64,000 nt of DNA, taken from Lentzea waywayandensis (GTDB lineage Bacteria > Actinomycetota > Actinomycetes > Mycobacteriales > Pseudonocardiaceae). Each line of letters opens with the position of its first letter. Within the stretch, counting starts at the first letter, position 1. Below the pieces are notes generated by a model. The model did no database searches. It had not been told where the DNA came from and saw nothing but the letters and a program-made list of their open reading frames with translations. Below are positions 44,234-53,026 of the stretch, piece after piece. Where the stretch lies: assembly GCF_900115955.1 (NCBI RefSeq), contig NZ_FOYL01000002.1, positions 372,001 to 436,000 of the forward strand, read 5' to 3'. Position numbers and translations under genes: made by a program.

Positions 44234-45471
44234 TGACCGAGAAGACGACAGTGTGCGTCGCGGGCGGCGGCCCGGCGGGAGCGGTGCTCGGACTCCTGCT
44301 GGCGCGGTCCGGGGTGGACGTCGTGGTGCTGGAGAAGCACTCCGACTTCCATCGCGACTTCCGCGGCGACACCGTGCACCCGGCGACCCTCCAGATCCTC
44401 GACGAGCTCGGCCTGATCGACCGGTTCCACGAACTTCCGCACCAGAAGGTCAGCACGATCGGCGTCGTGCAGGACGGCAAACGGATCGACATCGCCGACT
44501 TCCGCCGCTTGAAGGTCCGCTACCCGTACATGGCCTTCGTGCCGCAGTGGGACTTCCTCGACCTCATCACCGCGGAAGCCAAGAAGTACCCCGGATTCCG
44601 GTTGCTGATGAACACCGAGGCGCTGGGCGTGGTGCGGGAGAACGGACGGGTCGCCGGTCTGCGCGTGCGCGGACCCGAGGGCGAGCGGGAGATCCGTTCG
44701 ACGCTCGTGGTCGCGGCGGATGGACGACATTCGGTGATCAGGGAGGACTCGGGTTTCGTGCCGACGCTGATCGGCCGTTCGCTGGACGTCATCTTCTTCC
44801 GGATCTCCCGCAGGGACACCGATCCGGACGAGGGCATCTGCGTGCGGATCGGCAACGGCAAGATCTTTGGCGCCACCGACCGCCGCACCTACTGGCAGAT
44901 GTCGTACGAGACGTCCACCGGTGGCATGGAGAAGGTGCGGCGCGAGGGCCTCGACAAGTTCCGCGCGGACCTCGCCGAACTGGTGCCGTTCCTCGCCGAC
45001 CGGGCGCACGAGGTGTCCTCTTTGGACCAGTTGAGCCCGCTGGAGGCGCGGATCGACCGGCTGGAGCGGTGGCACGAGCCCGGTCTGCTGTTCATCGGTG
45101 ACGCCGCGCACGCGATGTCCCCGGTCGCGGGCTTCGGCGTGAACCTCGCGGTGCAGGACGCCGTCGCCACCTCGAACCTCCTCACCGCCGCACTCCTGCG
45201 GGCCCAGGACGGCGAGCCGTTCGACGACGACCTGCTCGCGTTGGTGCGCAAGCGCAGGAAACGCGCTGTCGCGCTGTCCCAGGGCCTTCAACGCGCCACG
45301 CAGAAGTTCGGCATCGACGAGGCGCTCGACGGTTCCGGCCAGCCGCCCGCGCCGAAGATCTTCGAGAAGCTCGGTGTCGCCCAGTGGCTGATGAGCCGCG
45401 TCATCGGGCTCGGCTTCCGGCCAGAACACGTTCGCACCCAGGAGAAAGCGCCGGAGGGAACCGTCCGATGA
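44233..45471 (+). CDS. FAD-dependent monooxygenase (bisindole tailoring)
   Basis: A 412-residue flavin monooxygenase, shorter than the RebC type because it lacks the C-terminal thioredoxin-like domain. Motifs are TVCVAGGGPAGAVLGLLLARSGVDVVVLEK, then FRGDTVHPATLQILDELGL, the DG motif region STLVVAADGRHSVIRED, and GLLFIGDAAHAMSPVAGFGVNLAVQDAV. It is placed between the bisindole synthase and the O-methyltransferase, overlapping both. Together with the 38.7-40.3 kb monooxygenase it supplies the two additional flavoproteins expected for indolotryptoline formation. GTG 44230 is an alternative start. Confidence 0.9.
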   Translation: MTEKTTVCVAGGGPAGAVLGLLLARSGVDVVVLEKHSDFHRDFRGDTVHPATLQILDELGLIDRFHELPHQKVSTIGVVQDGKRIDIADFRRLKVRYPYMAFVPQWDFLDLITAEAKKYPGFRLLMNTEALGVVRENGRVAGLRVRGPEGEREIRSTLVVAADGRHSVIREDSGFVPTLIGRSLDVIFFRISRRDTDPDEGICVRIGNGKIFGATDRRTYWQMSYETSTGGMEKVRREGLDKFRADLAELVPFLADRAHEVSSLDQLSPLEARIDRLERWHEPGLLFIGDAAHAMSPVAGFGVNLAVQDAVATSNLLTAALLRAQDGEPFDDDLLALVRKRRKRAVALSQGLQRATQKFGIDEALDGSGQPPAPKIFEKLGVAQWLMSRVIGLGFRPEHVRTQEKAPEGTVR

Positions 45472-46478
45472 CCGCACCGGGAATGCCGCCGCAGGCACGG
45501 ATGATGCAGATGATCACGGGGTACTGGATCACCCAGGTCGTGCACGCCGTCGCCGAGCTCAAGATCGCCGACCACCTCGCCGAGTCCTCGCTGACCCTCG
45601 ACGAGATCGCTGCGCTGACGGGCGTCGAGGCCGACACGATGCTGCGGCTGTTGCGCGCCTGCGCCTCGCAGGGACTCGTGGCCTACGACGACGGCCGGTT
45701 CGTGAGCACGCCGTTGCTGGAGACCCTGCGCGAAGGCGTGCCGGGTTCGTTCCGCGACATCGCGATCGTGCACGGCTCACCGGGGCACTGGCTGTCCTGG
45801 GGCAGGTTCCCGGACGCCGTGCGCGCCGGCGAGCCGCAGACCACGGCCGCGCTCGGCAGTGACATCTGGACGTACTTCCAGTCGCAGCCACAGGAGTGGG
45901 AGCGGTTCACCAACTCCATGACCGAGCTGACCGACGGCCTGTCGCGCGAGATCGGCGCACTGCTCGACACCACGGGTCTCACCACCGCGGTGGATGTCGG
46001 AGGCGCGAACGGGGCGTTGCTGCACCCGCTGCTGAAGGCGAACCCGGGCCTGCGGGGCATCGTGTTCGACCTGCCGACCGTCGAGGCGACCGCGGTGGCG
46101 GAGGCGGAGAAGGCCGGGCTCGGCGACCGCTGCACCTTCACCGGCGGCTCGTTCTTCGACTCGGTGCCCGAGGGCGACCTGTTCCTGCTCAAGGCCGTGC
46201 TGCACAACTGGGACGACGAGTCGTGCGTCGAGATCCTCACCAACTGCCGCAAGGCGTTGCGCCCCGGCGGACGGGTGGTCGTCGTCGAGATGCCGCTGGG
46301 ACCGGTGGGAGAACCGGGGTTCGCCCCGTTGCTCGACCTGGGGATGCTCGCCGTCAACGCCGGCCGTGAGCGCGACCTCGACCAGTACGACGCGCTGTTC
46401 CGCGCGGCGGGGCTGCGTCGCGCCGAGATCACCGCGACCTCGTCCCCGCAGAGCCTGATCCACGCCGTTGCCGAGTGA
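45468..46478 (+). CDS. O-methyltransferase, plant-type dimerising family (bisindole cluster)
   Basis: A 336-residue enzyme with an N-terminal winged-helix dimerisation domain (ITGYWITQVVHAVAELKIADHLAESSLTLDEIAALTGVEADTMLRLLRAC). A SAM-binding domain follows (TAVDVGGANGALLHPLL, near 165-180) with the catalytic-type His in LKAVLHNWDDESCVEIL. This is the Methyltransf_2 family used for late O-methylation of antibiotics. It overlaps the FAD monooxygenase (ATGA) and lies 22 bp before the halogenase. A hydroxyl created by one of the monooxygenases is the most likely target. Confidence 0.92.
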   Translation: MTAPGMPPQARMMQMITGYWITQVVHAVAELKIADHLAESSLTLDEIAALTGVEADTMLRLLRACASQGLVAYDDGRFVSTPLLETLREGVPGSFRDIAIVHGSPGHWLSWGRFPDAVRAGEPQTTAALGSDIWTYFQSQPQEWERFTNSMTELTDGLSREIGALLDTTGLTTAVDVGGANGALLHPLLKANPGLRGIVFDLPTVEATAVAEAEKAGLGDRCTFTGGSFFDSVPEGDLFLLKAVLHNWDDESCVEILTNCRKALRPGGRVVVVEMPLGPVGEPGFAPLLDLGMLAVNAGRERDLDQYDALFRAAGLRRAEITATSSPQSLIHAVAE

Positions 46479-46500
46479 CCACGAACCGGAGGAATGACCG

Positions 46501-48048
46501 ATGTTGAAGAACGTAGTGGTGGTCGGCGGGGGCACGGCCGGCTGGATGACCGCGTCCTACCTGACGGCCGCGTTCGGCGACCGGATCAACGTCACGCTCG
46601 TCGAGTCGGCGCGCGTCGGCGCGATCGGTGTCGGCGAGGCGACGTTCAGCACGGTCCGGCACTTCTTCGAGTACCTCGGCCTCGAGGAGAAGGAGTGGAT
46701 GCCCGCCTGCAACGCCACCTACAAGCTCGCCATCAGGTTCGAGAACTGGCGCGAGCCGGGGCACCACTTCTACCACCCGTTCGAACGGCAGCGCGTCGTC
46801 GACGGCTTCCCGCTGACGGACTGGTGGTTGCGCGACAACAGGTCCGGCCGCTTCGACAAGGACTGCTTCCTGGTCGGCACGCTGTGCGACGACCTGAAGT
46901 CGCCGCGGCACAGGGACGGCGAGCTGTTCGAGGGCGGCCTGGGTCAGCGCAGCGCCTACCGGACGACGCTGTCCGAGCAGACCACGCAGTTCCCGTACGC
47001 CTACCACTTCGACGCGACGCTAGTGGCGAACTACCTGCGCGACTACGCGGTCGCGCGGGGTGTCACGCACGTCCTGGACGACGTGCTGGACGTGACGCTG
47101 GACGACCGCGGCTGGATCAGCCACGTGGTCACCAAGGAGCACGGGAACCTCACCGGCGACCTGTTCATCGACTGCACCGGCTTCCGGAGTCTGTTGCTGG
47201 GCAAGGCGCTCGCCGAGCCTTTCGTGTCCTATCAGGACTCACTGCCCAACGACAGCGCGGTGGCGTTGCGGGTGCCGCAGGACATGGAGAACCGGGGCCT
47301 GCGCCCGTGCACGACGGCCACCGCGCAGGACGCCGGCTGGATCTGGACGATCCCGCTGTTCGACCGCATCGGCACCGGCTACGTCTACGCCGGTGACTAC
47401 ATCTCGCCCGAGGAGGCCGAACGGACGTTGCGCGCGTTCGTGGGTCCGGCCGCCGAGCACGCCGACGCGAACCACATCAAGATGCGCATCGGCCGCAGCA
47501 GCAGGCACTGGGTGAACAACTGCGTCGCGATCGGCCTGTCCAGCGGGTTCGTCGAGCCGCTGGAGTCCACCGGGATCTTCTTCATCCAGCACGCCATCGA
47601 GCAGCTGGTGAAGCACTTCCCGGACGCCCGATGGGACGACGGCCTGCGCACGTCGTACAACCGGCTGGTCAACAACGTGATGGACGGCGTGCGCGAGTTC
47701 CTCGTCGTGCACTACTACGCCGCCAAGCGCCAGGACAACCAGTACTGGAAGGACACCAAGACCCGTTCGCTGCCCGACGGTCTCGCCGAGCGGCTGGAGC
47801 GCTGGCAGACGCGGCTGCCCGACGGTGAGTCGGTCTTCCCGCACTACCACGGGTTCGAGGCCTACTCCTACGTATGCATGCTGCTCGGGCTCGGCGGCCT
47901 CGACCTGAAGTCGTCGCCCGCGCTGAACCTGATGGACCCGTCGTCGGCCCAGCACGAGTTCAAGCTCGTAGGGGAACAGGCCGCGGAGCTCGCCCGCACG
48001 CTGCCCACCCAGTACGAGTACTTCGCCCAGCTGCACCGAGCGAGGTGA
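46501..48048 (+). CDS. Flavin-dependent tryptophan halogenase (PyrH-like)
   Basis: A 515-residue halogenase that would chlorinate free tryptophan with FADH2, O2 and chloride. The FAD motif VVVGGGTAGWMTASYL is at residues 6-21. Catalytic Lys75 lies in ACNATYKLAIRFENW, the halogenase WxWxIP motif is at 280-285 (WIWTIP), and the chloride/catalytic Glu355 is in FVEPLESTGIFF. Length, Lys at position 75 and the C-terminal segment KRQDNQYWKDTKTRSLPDGLAERLERW resemble PyrH-type tryptophan 5-halogenases more than the 7-halogenases RebH/PrnA (Lys79). A good ribosome site (CGGAGGAATGACCG) precedes ATG. The flavin reductase two genes downstream would supply FADH2. Confidence 0.95.
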   Translation: MLKNVVVVGGGTAGWMTASYLTAAFGDRINVTLVESARVGAIGVGEATFSTVRHFFEYLGLEEKEWMPACNATYKLAIRFENWREPGHHFYHPFERQRVVDGFPLTDWWLRDNRSGRFDKDCFLVGTLCDDLKSPRHRDGELFEGGLGQRSAYRTTLSEQTTQFPYAYHFDATLVANYLRDYAVARGVTHVLDDVLDVTLDDRGWISHVVTKEHGNLTGDLFIDCTGFRSLLLGKALAEPFVSYQDSLPNDSAVALRVPQDMENRGLRPCTTATAQDAGWIWTIPLFDRIGTGYVYAGDYISPEEAERTLRAFVGPAAEHADANHIKMRIGRSSRHWVNNCVAIGLSSGFVEPLESTGIFFIQHAIEQLVKHFPDARWDDGLRTSYNRLVNNVMDGVREFLVVHYYAAKRQDNQYWKDTKTRSLPDGLAERLERWQTRLPDGESVFPHYHGFEAYSYVCMLLGLGGLDLKSSPALNLMDPSSAQHEFKLVGEQAAELARTLPTQYEYFAQLHRAR

Positions 48049-49289
48049 TGGCGTTGCTGCAGAACGCACTCCACCTGGTCGCACTCCTGGTCGCGTTCTA
48101 CGCGGTCGCGGCGCTCGGCCGGCTGCTCGCGCGGGCGCTGCGGATGCCCACGGTGATCGGCGAGATCGCGCTGAGCGTCCTGCTCGGTCCGGTCCTGCTG
48201 GCCGCGTTCGGCAAGAGCGTCTTCACCGCGGTGCTGCCCCCGGACATCACCGGTGCGCTGAAGCAGATCGGCGAGGCGGGGCTGGTGCTCTTCCTCGTCG
48301 GCGTGGTGCACCACCTAGACCGGGGCTCCGGCGGATGGCGTGGCAGGGCGCTCGGCCGGATCAGCCTCGGTGCCTTCGTGATCCCGCTGCTGACCGGTCT
48401 CGCGTTCGCCGCGTGGGCGGTCTGGCTGGCACCTGCCGACGTGCGCGGCACCGCGCCGACACTCGCGTTGGTGATCATGCTCGCGGTCTCCCTGAGCGTC
48501 ACCGCGGTGCCGGTGCTCGCGCGCATCCTGGAGGAGCGGTCGGATCTCGGCCGCGCCTCCGGCCTGTCGATGATGGCGTCGGTGCTGATCGACACGCCGG
48601 CGTGGCTGTTGCTGGCCGTGGCGCTCGGGCTCAGCGCGGGCGGTCTCGGCGGCGTGTGGCTGGCGTTCGCGACCATCGGCGCCGGTGCGCTGATCGCGGT
48701 GGCGGGCAACAGGGTGCTCGGGTCGGCTCCCGCCACCGGGTTCGCCGCAGGCCGGCCGCGCACGACGGCGCTCGTCCTCGCCTTGGTGGCGCTGGGTGCG
48801 GGAACAGCGGTGCACTCCCTCGGGCTCACGGCCATCTTCGGCGCGTTCGTCGTCGGCGTGATGGTGCCGAAGAACGAGGCGTGGTCGCAGGTCGTCGGCC
48901 TGGTCAGCAAAGTGGGCAGGGTGTTCGTACCGGTGTTCTTCGTGGTCGCCGGCGCGACGCTGTCCACCAGCGGGGTGACCGCCTTCCCGTGGGTCGGTGT
49001 GGTGCTGGCGATCGTGCTCGGCATCGTCGGCAAGGTCGGCGGCGGCTACGCCGGTGCCCGCTGGGGCGGCGAGGACGAGGTCACGTCCCTGCGGATCGGC
49101 GTGCTGGTGAACACGCGCGGCCTCACCGAGATCGTGGTGCTGCAGATCGGGTTCGCCGCCGGCCTGCTCACGCCGGGACTGTTCGTCGCCCTGCTGGTGA
49201 TGGCGTTGACGACCACCGCGTTGACCGGTCCGGCGCTGGACCTGATCACGAGGAAGGTCGGTGCGGCACGAGAGGAGGTTCCTTTGTGA
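48048..49289 (+). CDS. Cation:proton antiporter (CPA2/Na+/H+ exchanger type)
   Basis: A 413-residue integral membrane protein with about 12-13 hydrophobic helices and family segments such as MPTVIGEIALSVLLGPVLLAAFGKS, LFLVGVVHHLD, VIMLAVSLSVTAVPVLARILEE and GVLVNTRGLTEIVVLQIGFAAGLL. Antiporters of this group occur in rebeccamycin-type clusters (RebU), where they are thought to export or give resistance to the product. The start overlaps the halogenase stop (TGATG), and its end overlaps the flavin reductase. Confidence 0.92.
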   Translation: MALLQNALHLVALLVAFYAVAALGRLLARALRMPTVIGEIALSVLLGPVLLAAFGKSVFTAVLPPDITGALKQIGEAGLVLFLVGVVHHLDRGSGGWRGRALGRISLGAFVIPLLTGLAFAAWAVWLAPADVRGTAPTLALVIMLAVSLSVTAVPVLARILEERSDLGRASGLSMMASVLIDTPAWLLLAVALGLSAGGLGGVWLAFATIGAGALIAVAGNRVLGSAPATGFAAGRPRTTALVLALVALGAGTAVHSLGLTAIFGAFVVGVMVPKNEAWSQVVGLVSKVGRVFVPVFFVVAGATLSTSGVTAFPWVGVVLAIVLGIVGKVGGGYAGARWGGEDEVTSLRIGVLVNTRGLTEIVVLQIGFAAGLLTPGLFVALLVMALTTTALTGPALDLITRKVGAAREEVPL

Positions 49290-49768
49290 GCACCCAGTTC
49301 CGTTCGCTGATGGCCGCCTACCCGACCGGTGTCGCGGTGGTGACCGCGTTCGACCGGGATCTGAGGCCCTGGGGCATGACCGTGTCGTCGCTGTCGAGCG
49401 TGTCGCTGGACCCGCCTACGTTGCTCGTGTGCCTGCGGGACAGCAGTCCCACGCTGGACGCGTTGACGCACAACGGTTCTTTCACCGTGAACCTGCTGCA
49501 CCACGAGGCCAGGTCGGCCGCGGAACTGTTCTCGTCCGGTGACCCGGACCGGTTCCGGCAGGTGACCTGGGAACACCCGGAGTCCGTCGGCGGCCCGCAC
49601 CTGGTGGACGACGCTCACGCGGCGGCCGACTGCAAGGTCGACCACATGCACCGCACCGGCACGCACGTGGTCGTGTTCGGTGGCGTTCAGCAGGTTGTGC
49701 ACCGGTCGGCGGCACAGCCGTTGCTGTATGGGCTGCGCCAGTACGCTTCCTGGCCGCGGATCGCGTGA
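49286..49768 (+). CDS. Flavin reductase (RebF type)
   Basis: A 160-residue NAD(P)H:flavin oxidoreductase of the FMN-binding split-barrel family. Family features are FRSLMAAYPTGVAVVTAFDRDLRPWGMTVSSLSSVSLDPPTLLVCL and SPTLDALTHNGSFTVNLLH, with the late GTHVVVFGGVQQV. It would reduce FAD for the halogenase and perhaps the flavin monooxygenases. GTG 49286 overlaps the antiporter stop (GTGA), and GAGGAGG lies at 49272-49278. It is the last gene of the seven-gene operon; a 125-bp palindrome follows about 200 bp later. Confidence 0.92.
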   Translation: MSTQFRSLMAAYPTGVAVVTAFDRDLRPWGMTVSSLSSVSLDPPTLLVCLRDSSPTLDALTHNGSFTVNLLHHEARSAAELFSSGDPDRFRQVTWEHPESVGGPHLVDDAHAAADCKVDHMHRTGTHVVVFGGVQQVVHRSAAQPLLYGLRQYASWPRIA

Positions 49769-49971
49769 TGCGGTGTGGGAATGGCTCCTCGCCGGCTTGG
49801 GTGAGGGGCCATTCGCGTTTCAGGGCGGGGGCGTGTCGCGTTGCATCCGCCGGTTGGATTCGCGCGGGTCGGCTTGGGGGCGTTTGTCGCGTTCCAGCGG
49901 GGTTGGTCGCGTTCCGTGCGGGTGGTCGCCTTGCGAGGGTGGTTCCGCGGGTCGGGACGAAGTGCGGGGTT

Positions 49972-50096
49972 GCGATTGGGGCTTGACCTTGAGCCTCTGG
50001 CGGGATGCTTGACGGCCGGAAAAGGCCGGGCTGAAAAGCGCCCGGCCGTGCCCGTGAGGGGAGCATCCCGCCCACTCAAGGTAAAGCCCCAATCGC
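49972..50096. repeat. 125-bp imperfect palindrome between convergent genes
   Basis: Outer arms 49972-49993 and 50075-50096 match with one mismatch over 22 bp. Inside them 49999-50009 pairs with 50062-50072 (11 bp), and further inside GGCCGG/CCGGCC segments can form a small hairpin. The whole can fold as one long cruciform. It lies between a plus-strand and a minus-strand gene and may act as terminator. Its size and nested form also fit a miniature or REP-like repeated element. Confidence 0.75.
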
Positions 50097-50165
50097 CATG
50101 AGCGGGGTGCACCGCCACCCAGGCGGCACAGGTTCACACGGCTCGCTTCGCATCGCCACACCAGG

Positions 50166-50490
50166 CCGCGTACGTGGTCGCTTTGCGAGGGCGGGCGCCG
50201 GGTGGCACCGCGCGCCGGACCTTCGTAGGTGGTCGCCTTGCGAGGGCGGGCGCCTGGTGGCACCGCGCACCGGACCTTCGTAGGTGGTCGCCTTGCGAGG
50301 GCGGGCGCCGGGTGGCACCGCGCACCGGACCTTCGTAGGTGGTCGCCTTGCGAGGGCGGGCGCCGGGTGGCACCGCGCGCCAGACCTTCGTCGGTAGTCG
50401 CCTTGCATTGGCGGCCGCCGGGTGACACCGCGCGCCGGACCTTCGTAGGTGGTCGCCTTGCATTGGCGGCCGCCGGGTGACACCGCGCGG
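50166..50490. repeat. 55-bp tandem repeat array, about six copies
   Basis: The unit beginning CTTCGTAGGTGGTCGCCTTG recurs exactly every 55 bp, starting at 50221, 50276, 50331, 50386 and 50441, with a diverged first copy from 50166 and a partial last copy. The two rightmost copies share changes (CATTGGCGGCCGCC in place of CGAGGGCGGGCGCC), so copies differ by small blocks. A further diverged fragment lies at 49921-49950, on the other side of the palindrome. The unit is not a multiple of three, so open frames through it are accidental. Confidence 0.9.
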
Positions 50491-50533
50491 GTCGGCCTGC
50501 GGTGGCTGGCACCGGTTCCCGCGAGGGCTCCAC

Positions 50534-51328
50534 TCAGTGCGATCCGAGCAGCCACTCCGTCGTCACCCGGATCGCCGGGGCCTGCCAGTGCGCGTCGACG
50601 GGCGGGGCGATCTCGACCAGGCGGCTCGGGCAGGTCAGCGCCTCCACCGCGCTGCGCGAGGAGGACGCCGGTACGTCCGTCGGGCCGGCGCCGTGCACGA
50701 CGAGGGTGGGCGCGGTGATCACCGGCAGCACGCCGCGCGGCTGGAGCCAGAAGACCTCGTTCAGCATCGCGCGGCCGACCACGAAGGTGTCCGAGACGCG
50801 CAGGTGTCCGTCGGCGAGCAGTGCGCGACCGGCCTCCGTGCCGAGGAAACCCCCTGACCACGCGGGGTTCGCGTCGGCGAAGTGCTCCTGGTAGTCGATC
50901 AGCGGGTTGAACAGCACGACCTTCGCCACCTCGTCGGCCCTGCGGGCGGCGTATCCGGCTGCGACGCCGCCGGTCAGGCCGGTGGCGAGGAGCATCGCCG
51001 GGCCGGGGCCCTCGTGGTCGCGCAGGTGGGTCAGCGAGGCGCTGATGACGTTGAGGAGGCCGGACAGGCTCAGTTCCTCCTGCGTGCCCTCGCTGTCGCC
51101 GTGTCCCGGCAGGTCGACGCGCAGGCTGGCGACGCCGAGGCCGGCTAGTTCCGCGGCCAGGCGGACGTAGAACCCGCCCTGGTCCCGGTCGGCGCCCTCC
51201 CCGTGCAACAGCAGTGCGGTGCAACGGGGTTCACCAGCGGGCAGGACCGCTGTCGCGGCCAGCCGCAGGCCGTCGTGTCCACGCACGGTGGTCGTTCGCT
51301 GGACGACTTCAGCGGTGCGCACCGGCAT
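50534..51328 (-). CDS. Alpha/beta hydrolase
   Basis: A 264-residue soluble hydrolase. The oxyanion/first-strand region is CTALLLHGEGADRD, followed by GVASLRVDLPGHGDSEGTQEELS. The nucleophile region AMLLATGLTGGVAAGYAAR has Thr where the usual GxSxG Ser is expected (A-T-G-L-T-G-G). An acid and a late His are in APTLVVHGAGPTDVPASSS and PVDAHWQAPAIRV. It may therefore have an atypical or lost nucleophile. ATG 51328 follows a GGAGGCC site on the minus strand; the much longer open frame upstream is only the reverse of the oxidase gene. It sits inside the bisindole cluster, facing the other way, and is not part of the textbook rebeccamycin set. Confidence 0.82.
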   Translation of the reverse strand: MPVRTAEVVQRTTTVRGHDGLRLAATAVLPAGEPRCTALLLHGEGADRDQGGFYVRLAAELAGLGVASLRVDLPGHGDSEGTQEELSLSGLLNVISASLTHLRDHEGPGPAMLLATGLTGGVAAGYAARRADEVAKVVLFNPLIDYQEHFADANPAWSGGFLGTEAGRALLADGHLRVSDTFVVGRAMLNEVFWLQPRGVLPVITAPTLVVHGAGPTDVPASSSRSAVEALTCPSRLVEIAPPVDAHWQAPAIRVTTEWLLGSH

Positions 51329-51520
51329 CACAGGCCTCCTCACGAGAGCGAGGCCCCAGTGTCGTGGGTGGACGGACCAGCACACCCCCGTGCCGGTGAG
51401 AAACCGTTGTCTCGCGCGGTATGAACTGCTCCAGTGAGCGGGTTGGGCACGCGGAACCGCGTGCGCCGCGGCCGCACTGAGGGATGTGGGGCCGTACGAG
51501 GCGGCGGGACGATTCAGCCC

Positions 51521-53026
51521 ATGAGTCCGGTGCACACGAACGTCCTGTCCGGCGGACAACACTGGCCGCAGCGGCCGAAGCGGGTCACGGTGCTTGGCGC
51601 GGGGGTCGCCGGGCTGGTCGCGGCGCACGAGCTGGAACGCCTGGGCCACAGCGTCCAGGTGCTCGAGGCACGGCTGGAGGTCGGCGGGCGCGTCCGCACG
51701 CACGCGTTCGTCGGCAGGGGGCCGCTCGCCGAGCTCGGCGCCATGCGCATCCCCGCCTCGCACCACCGGACCATGCAGTGGATCGACCTGCTGGGGCTCA
51801 GTGATCGGGTCCGGCAGTTCCGCACGCTGTTCTCCGACGACGCCAGCTACCTGGAGACCCATGCCGGGCACCTGCGGGTACGCGAGGCGACTTCGGTGCT
51901 GGTCGAGGAGTTCCGCCGCGGCCTGCCGGCCGGCGAGTACCGCGAGGAGTCCGTGCTCGCGGCGACGTGGCTGACCGCGAGCGTCAACGCCGTCGCGCCC
52001 GGCGCGTTCCGCACGAACCTGCACAGCGACCTGAACCTGGAGCTGCTGGACCTGCTCGACGGCATCGACGTGCGGCCGTACTTCGTGAGCACCGGCGGCA
52101 TCGAGCGCCTCGACGTCAACCGGTTCTTCGCCGGCAACCCGAGGTTCGCCGCGCGCAGCCGCCTCGCGCACTTCTTCGACGACATCACCGTCGAGACGTC
52201 GTCGGCGCTGTTCCGGCTCGAGGGCGGGATGGACCAGATCACCGTCAGGCTGGCCGAGAGCCTGCGCGGACCGGTGCACCGCGGCCGCCAGGTGGTCGGC
52301 CTGCACGTCCGTCCGGACGGCGTGGTCGTGGAGACGAGGCGCGGCCTGGACGTCGTCGCGAGCCACTGCGACTACGTGCTGTGCACCGTGCCGTTCTCGG
52401 TCGTGCGGCGGATGAACCTGAGCGGCCTGGACGACGACAAGCTCGCGACCGTGCACGACATGCAGTACTGGCCCGCGACGAAGATCGCGGTGCACTGCAA
52501 GGACGCGTTCTGGGAGAGCGACGGCATCAGCGGCGGCGGCTCGTTCACCGGCGGCCTGGTGCGCCAGACCTACTACCCGCCGGTCGAGAGCGATCCCCGG
52601 CTCGGCGCGGCGTTGCTCGCCAGCTACACGATCGGCCCGGACGCCGACGCGCTGGCGCGGATCTCGCCGGAGCAGCGGGAACGCGTCGTGCTCGACGAGC
52701 TCGGCCGGATCCACCCCGAGTTGAAGAAGCCGGGAATGGTGCTCGACGTGGTGACCCAGGCTTGGGGCGAGGACTTCTCCAGCATGGGGGCCGCGTCGGT
52801 GCGGTGGAGCAAGGACGTCGCGACGTCCGAGGAGGAACGGGCGCTGGCGGCCAAACCGCAGGGCACGTTGTTCTTCGCGGGCGAGCACTGCTCGACCTAC
52901 CCGGCCTGGATCGAGGGCGCGATCGAGTCCGGTCTCGCCGCGGCGCAGGAGATCCACGCCGGCACCACGGTCGAACGCCCGCTCGTGGCGTCCGGCTACC
53001 GCCGCATGCGTGGTGGCGCGGCATGA
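51521..53026 (+). CDS. rebO: L-tryptophan oxidase, flavin amine oxidase family (RebO type)
   Basis: A 501-residue FAD enzyme that would oxidise (chloro)tryptophan to the indole-3-pyruvate imine used by the RebD-type synthase. The FAD motif RVTVLGAGVAGLVAAHELERLGHSVQVLEARLEVGGRVRTH lies at about 20-60. The substrate-side MRIPASHHRTMQWIDLLGL and the closing FAD segment LFFAGEHCSTYPAWIEGAIESGLAAAQEI near the C-terminus agree with L-amino acid oxidases of the RebO/StaO group. ATG 51521 is chosen as nearest the FAD motif; GTG/ATG codons upstream (51434) extend into non-family sequence. It overlaps the next gene by four bases (ATGA). Confidence 0.93.
   Translation: MSPVHTNVLSGGQHWPQRPKRVTVLGAGVAGLVAAHELERLGHSVQVLEARLEVGGRVRTHAFVGRGPLAELGAMRIPASHHRTMQWIDLLGLSDRVRQFRTLFSDDASYLETHAGHLRVREATSVLVEEFRRGLPAGEYREESVLAATWLTASVNAVAPGAFRTNLHSDLNLELLDLLDGIDVRPYFVSTGGIERLDVNRFFAGNPRFAARSRLAHFFDDITVETSSALFRLEGGMDQITVRLAESLRGPVHRGRQVVGLHVRPDGVVVETRRGLDVVASHCDYVLCTVPFSVVRRMNLSGLDDDKLATVHDMQYWPATKIAVHCKDAFWESDGISGGGSFTGGLVRQTYYPPVESDPRLGAALLASYTIGPDADALARISPEQRERVVLDELGRIHPELKKPGMVLDVVTQAWGEDFSSMGAASVRWSKDVATSEEERALAAKPQGTLFFAGEHCSTYPAWIEGAIESGLAAAQEIHAGTTVERPLVASGYRRMRGGAA

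Noticed and set aside
50166-50490. Possible CRISPR array
   Set aside because: Units are contiguous with no unique spacers, and no cas gene is near.
49820-51224. Minus-strand frames with repeated peptides such as GDHLRRSGARCHPAPAL
   Set aside because: They are translations of the 55-bp repeat, which is not a multiple of three; frames change with each copy and no start signals exist.
50534-52957. Single minus-strand frame of 807 codons covering the hydrolase and the oxidase
   Set aside because: Only the part after 51328 has hydrolase features and a ribosome site; the rest is the reverse of the RebO-type gene and matches no family.
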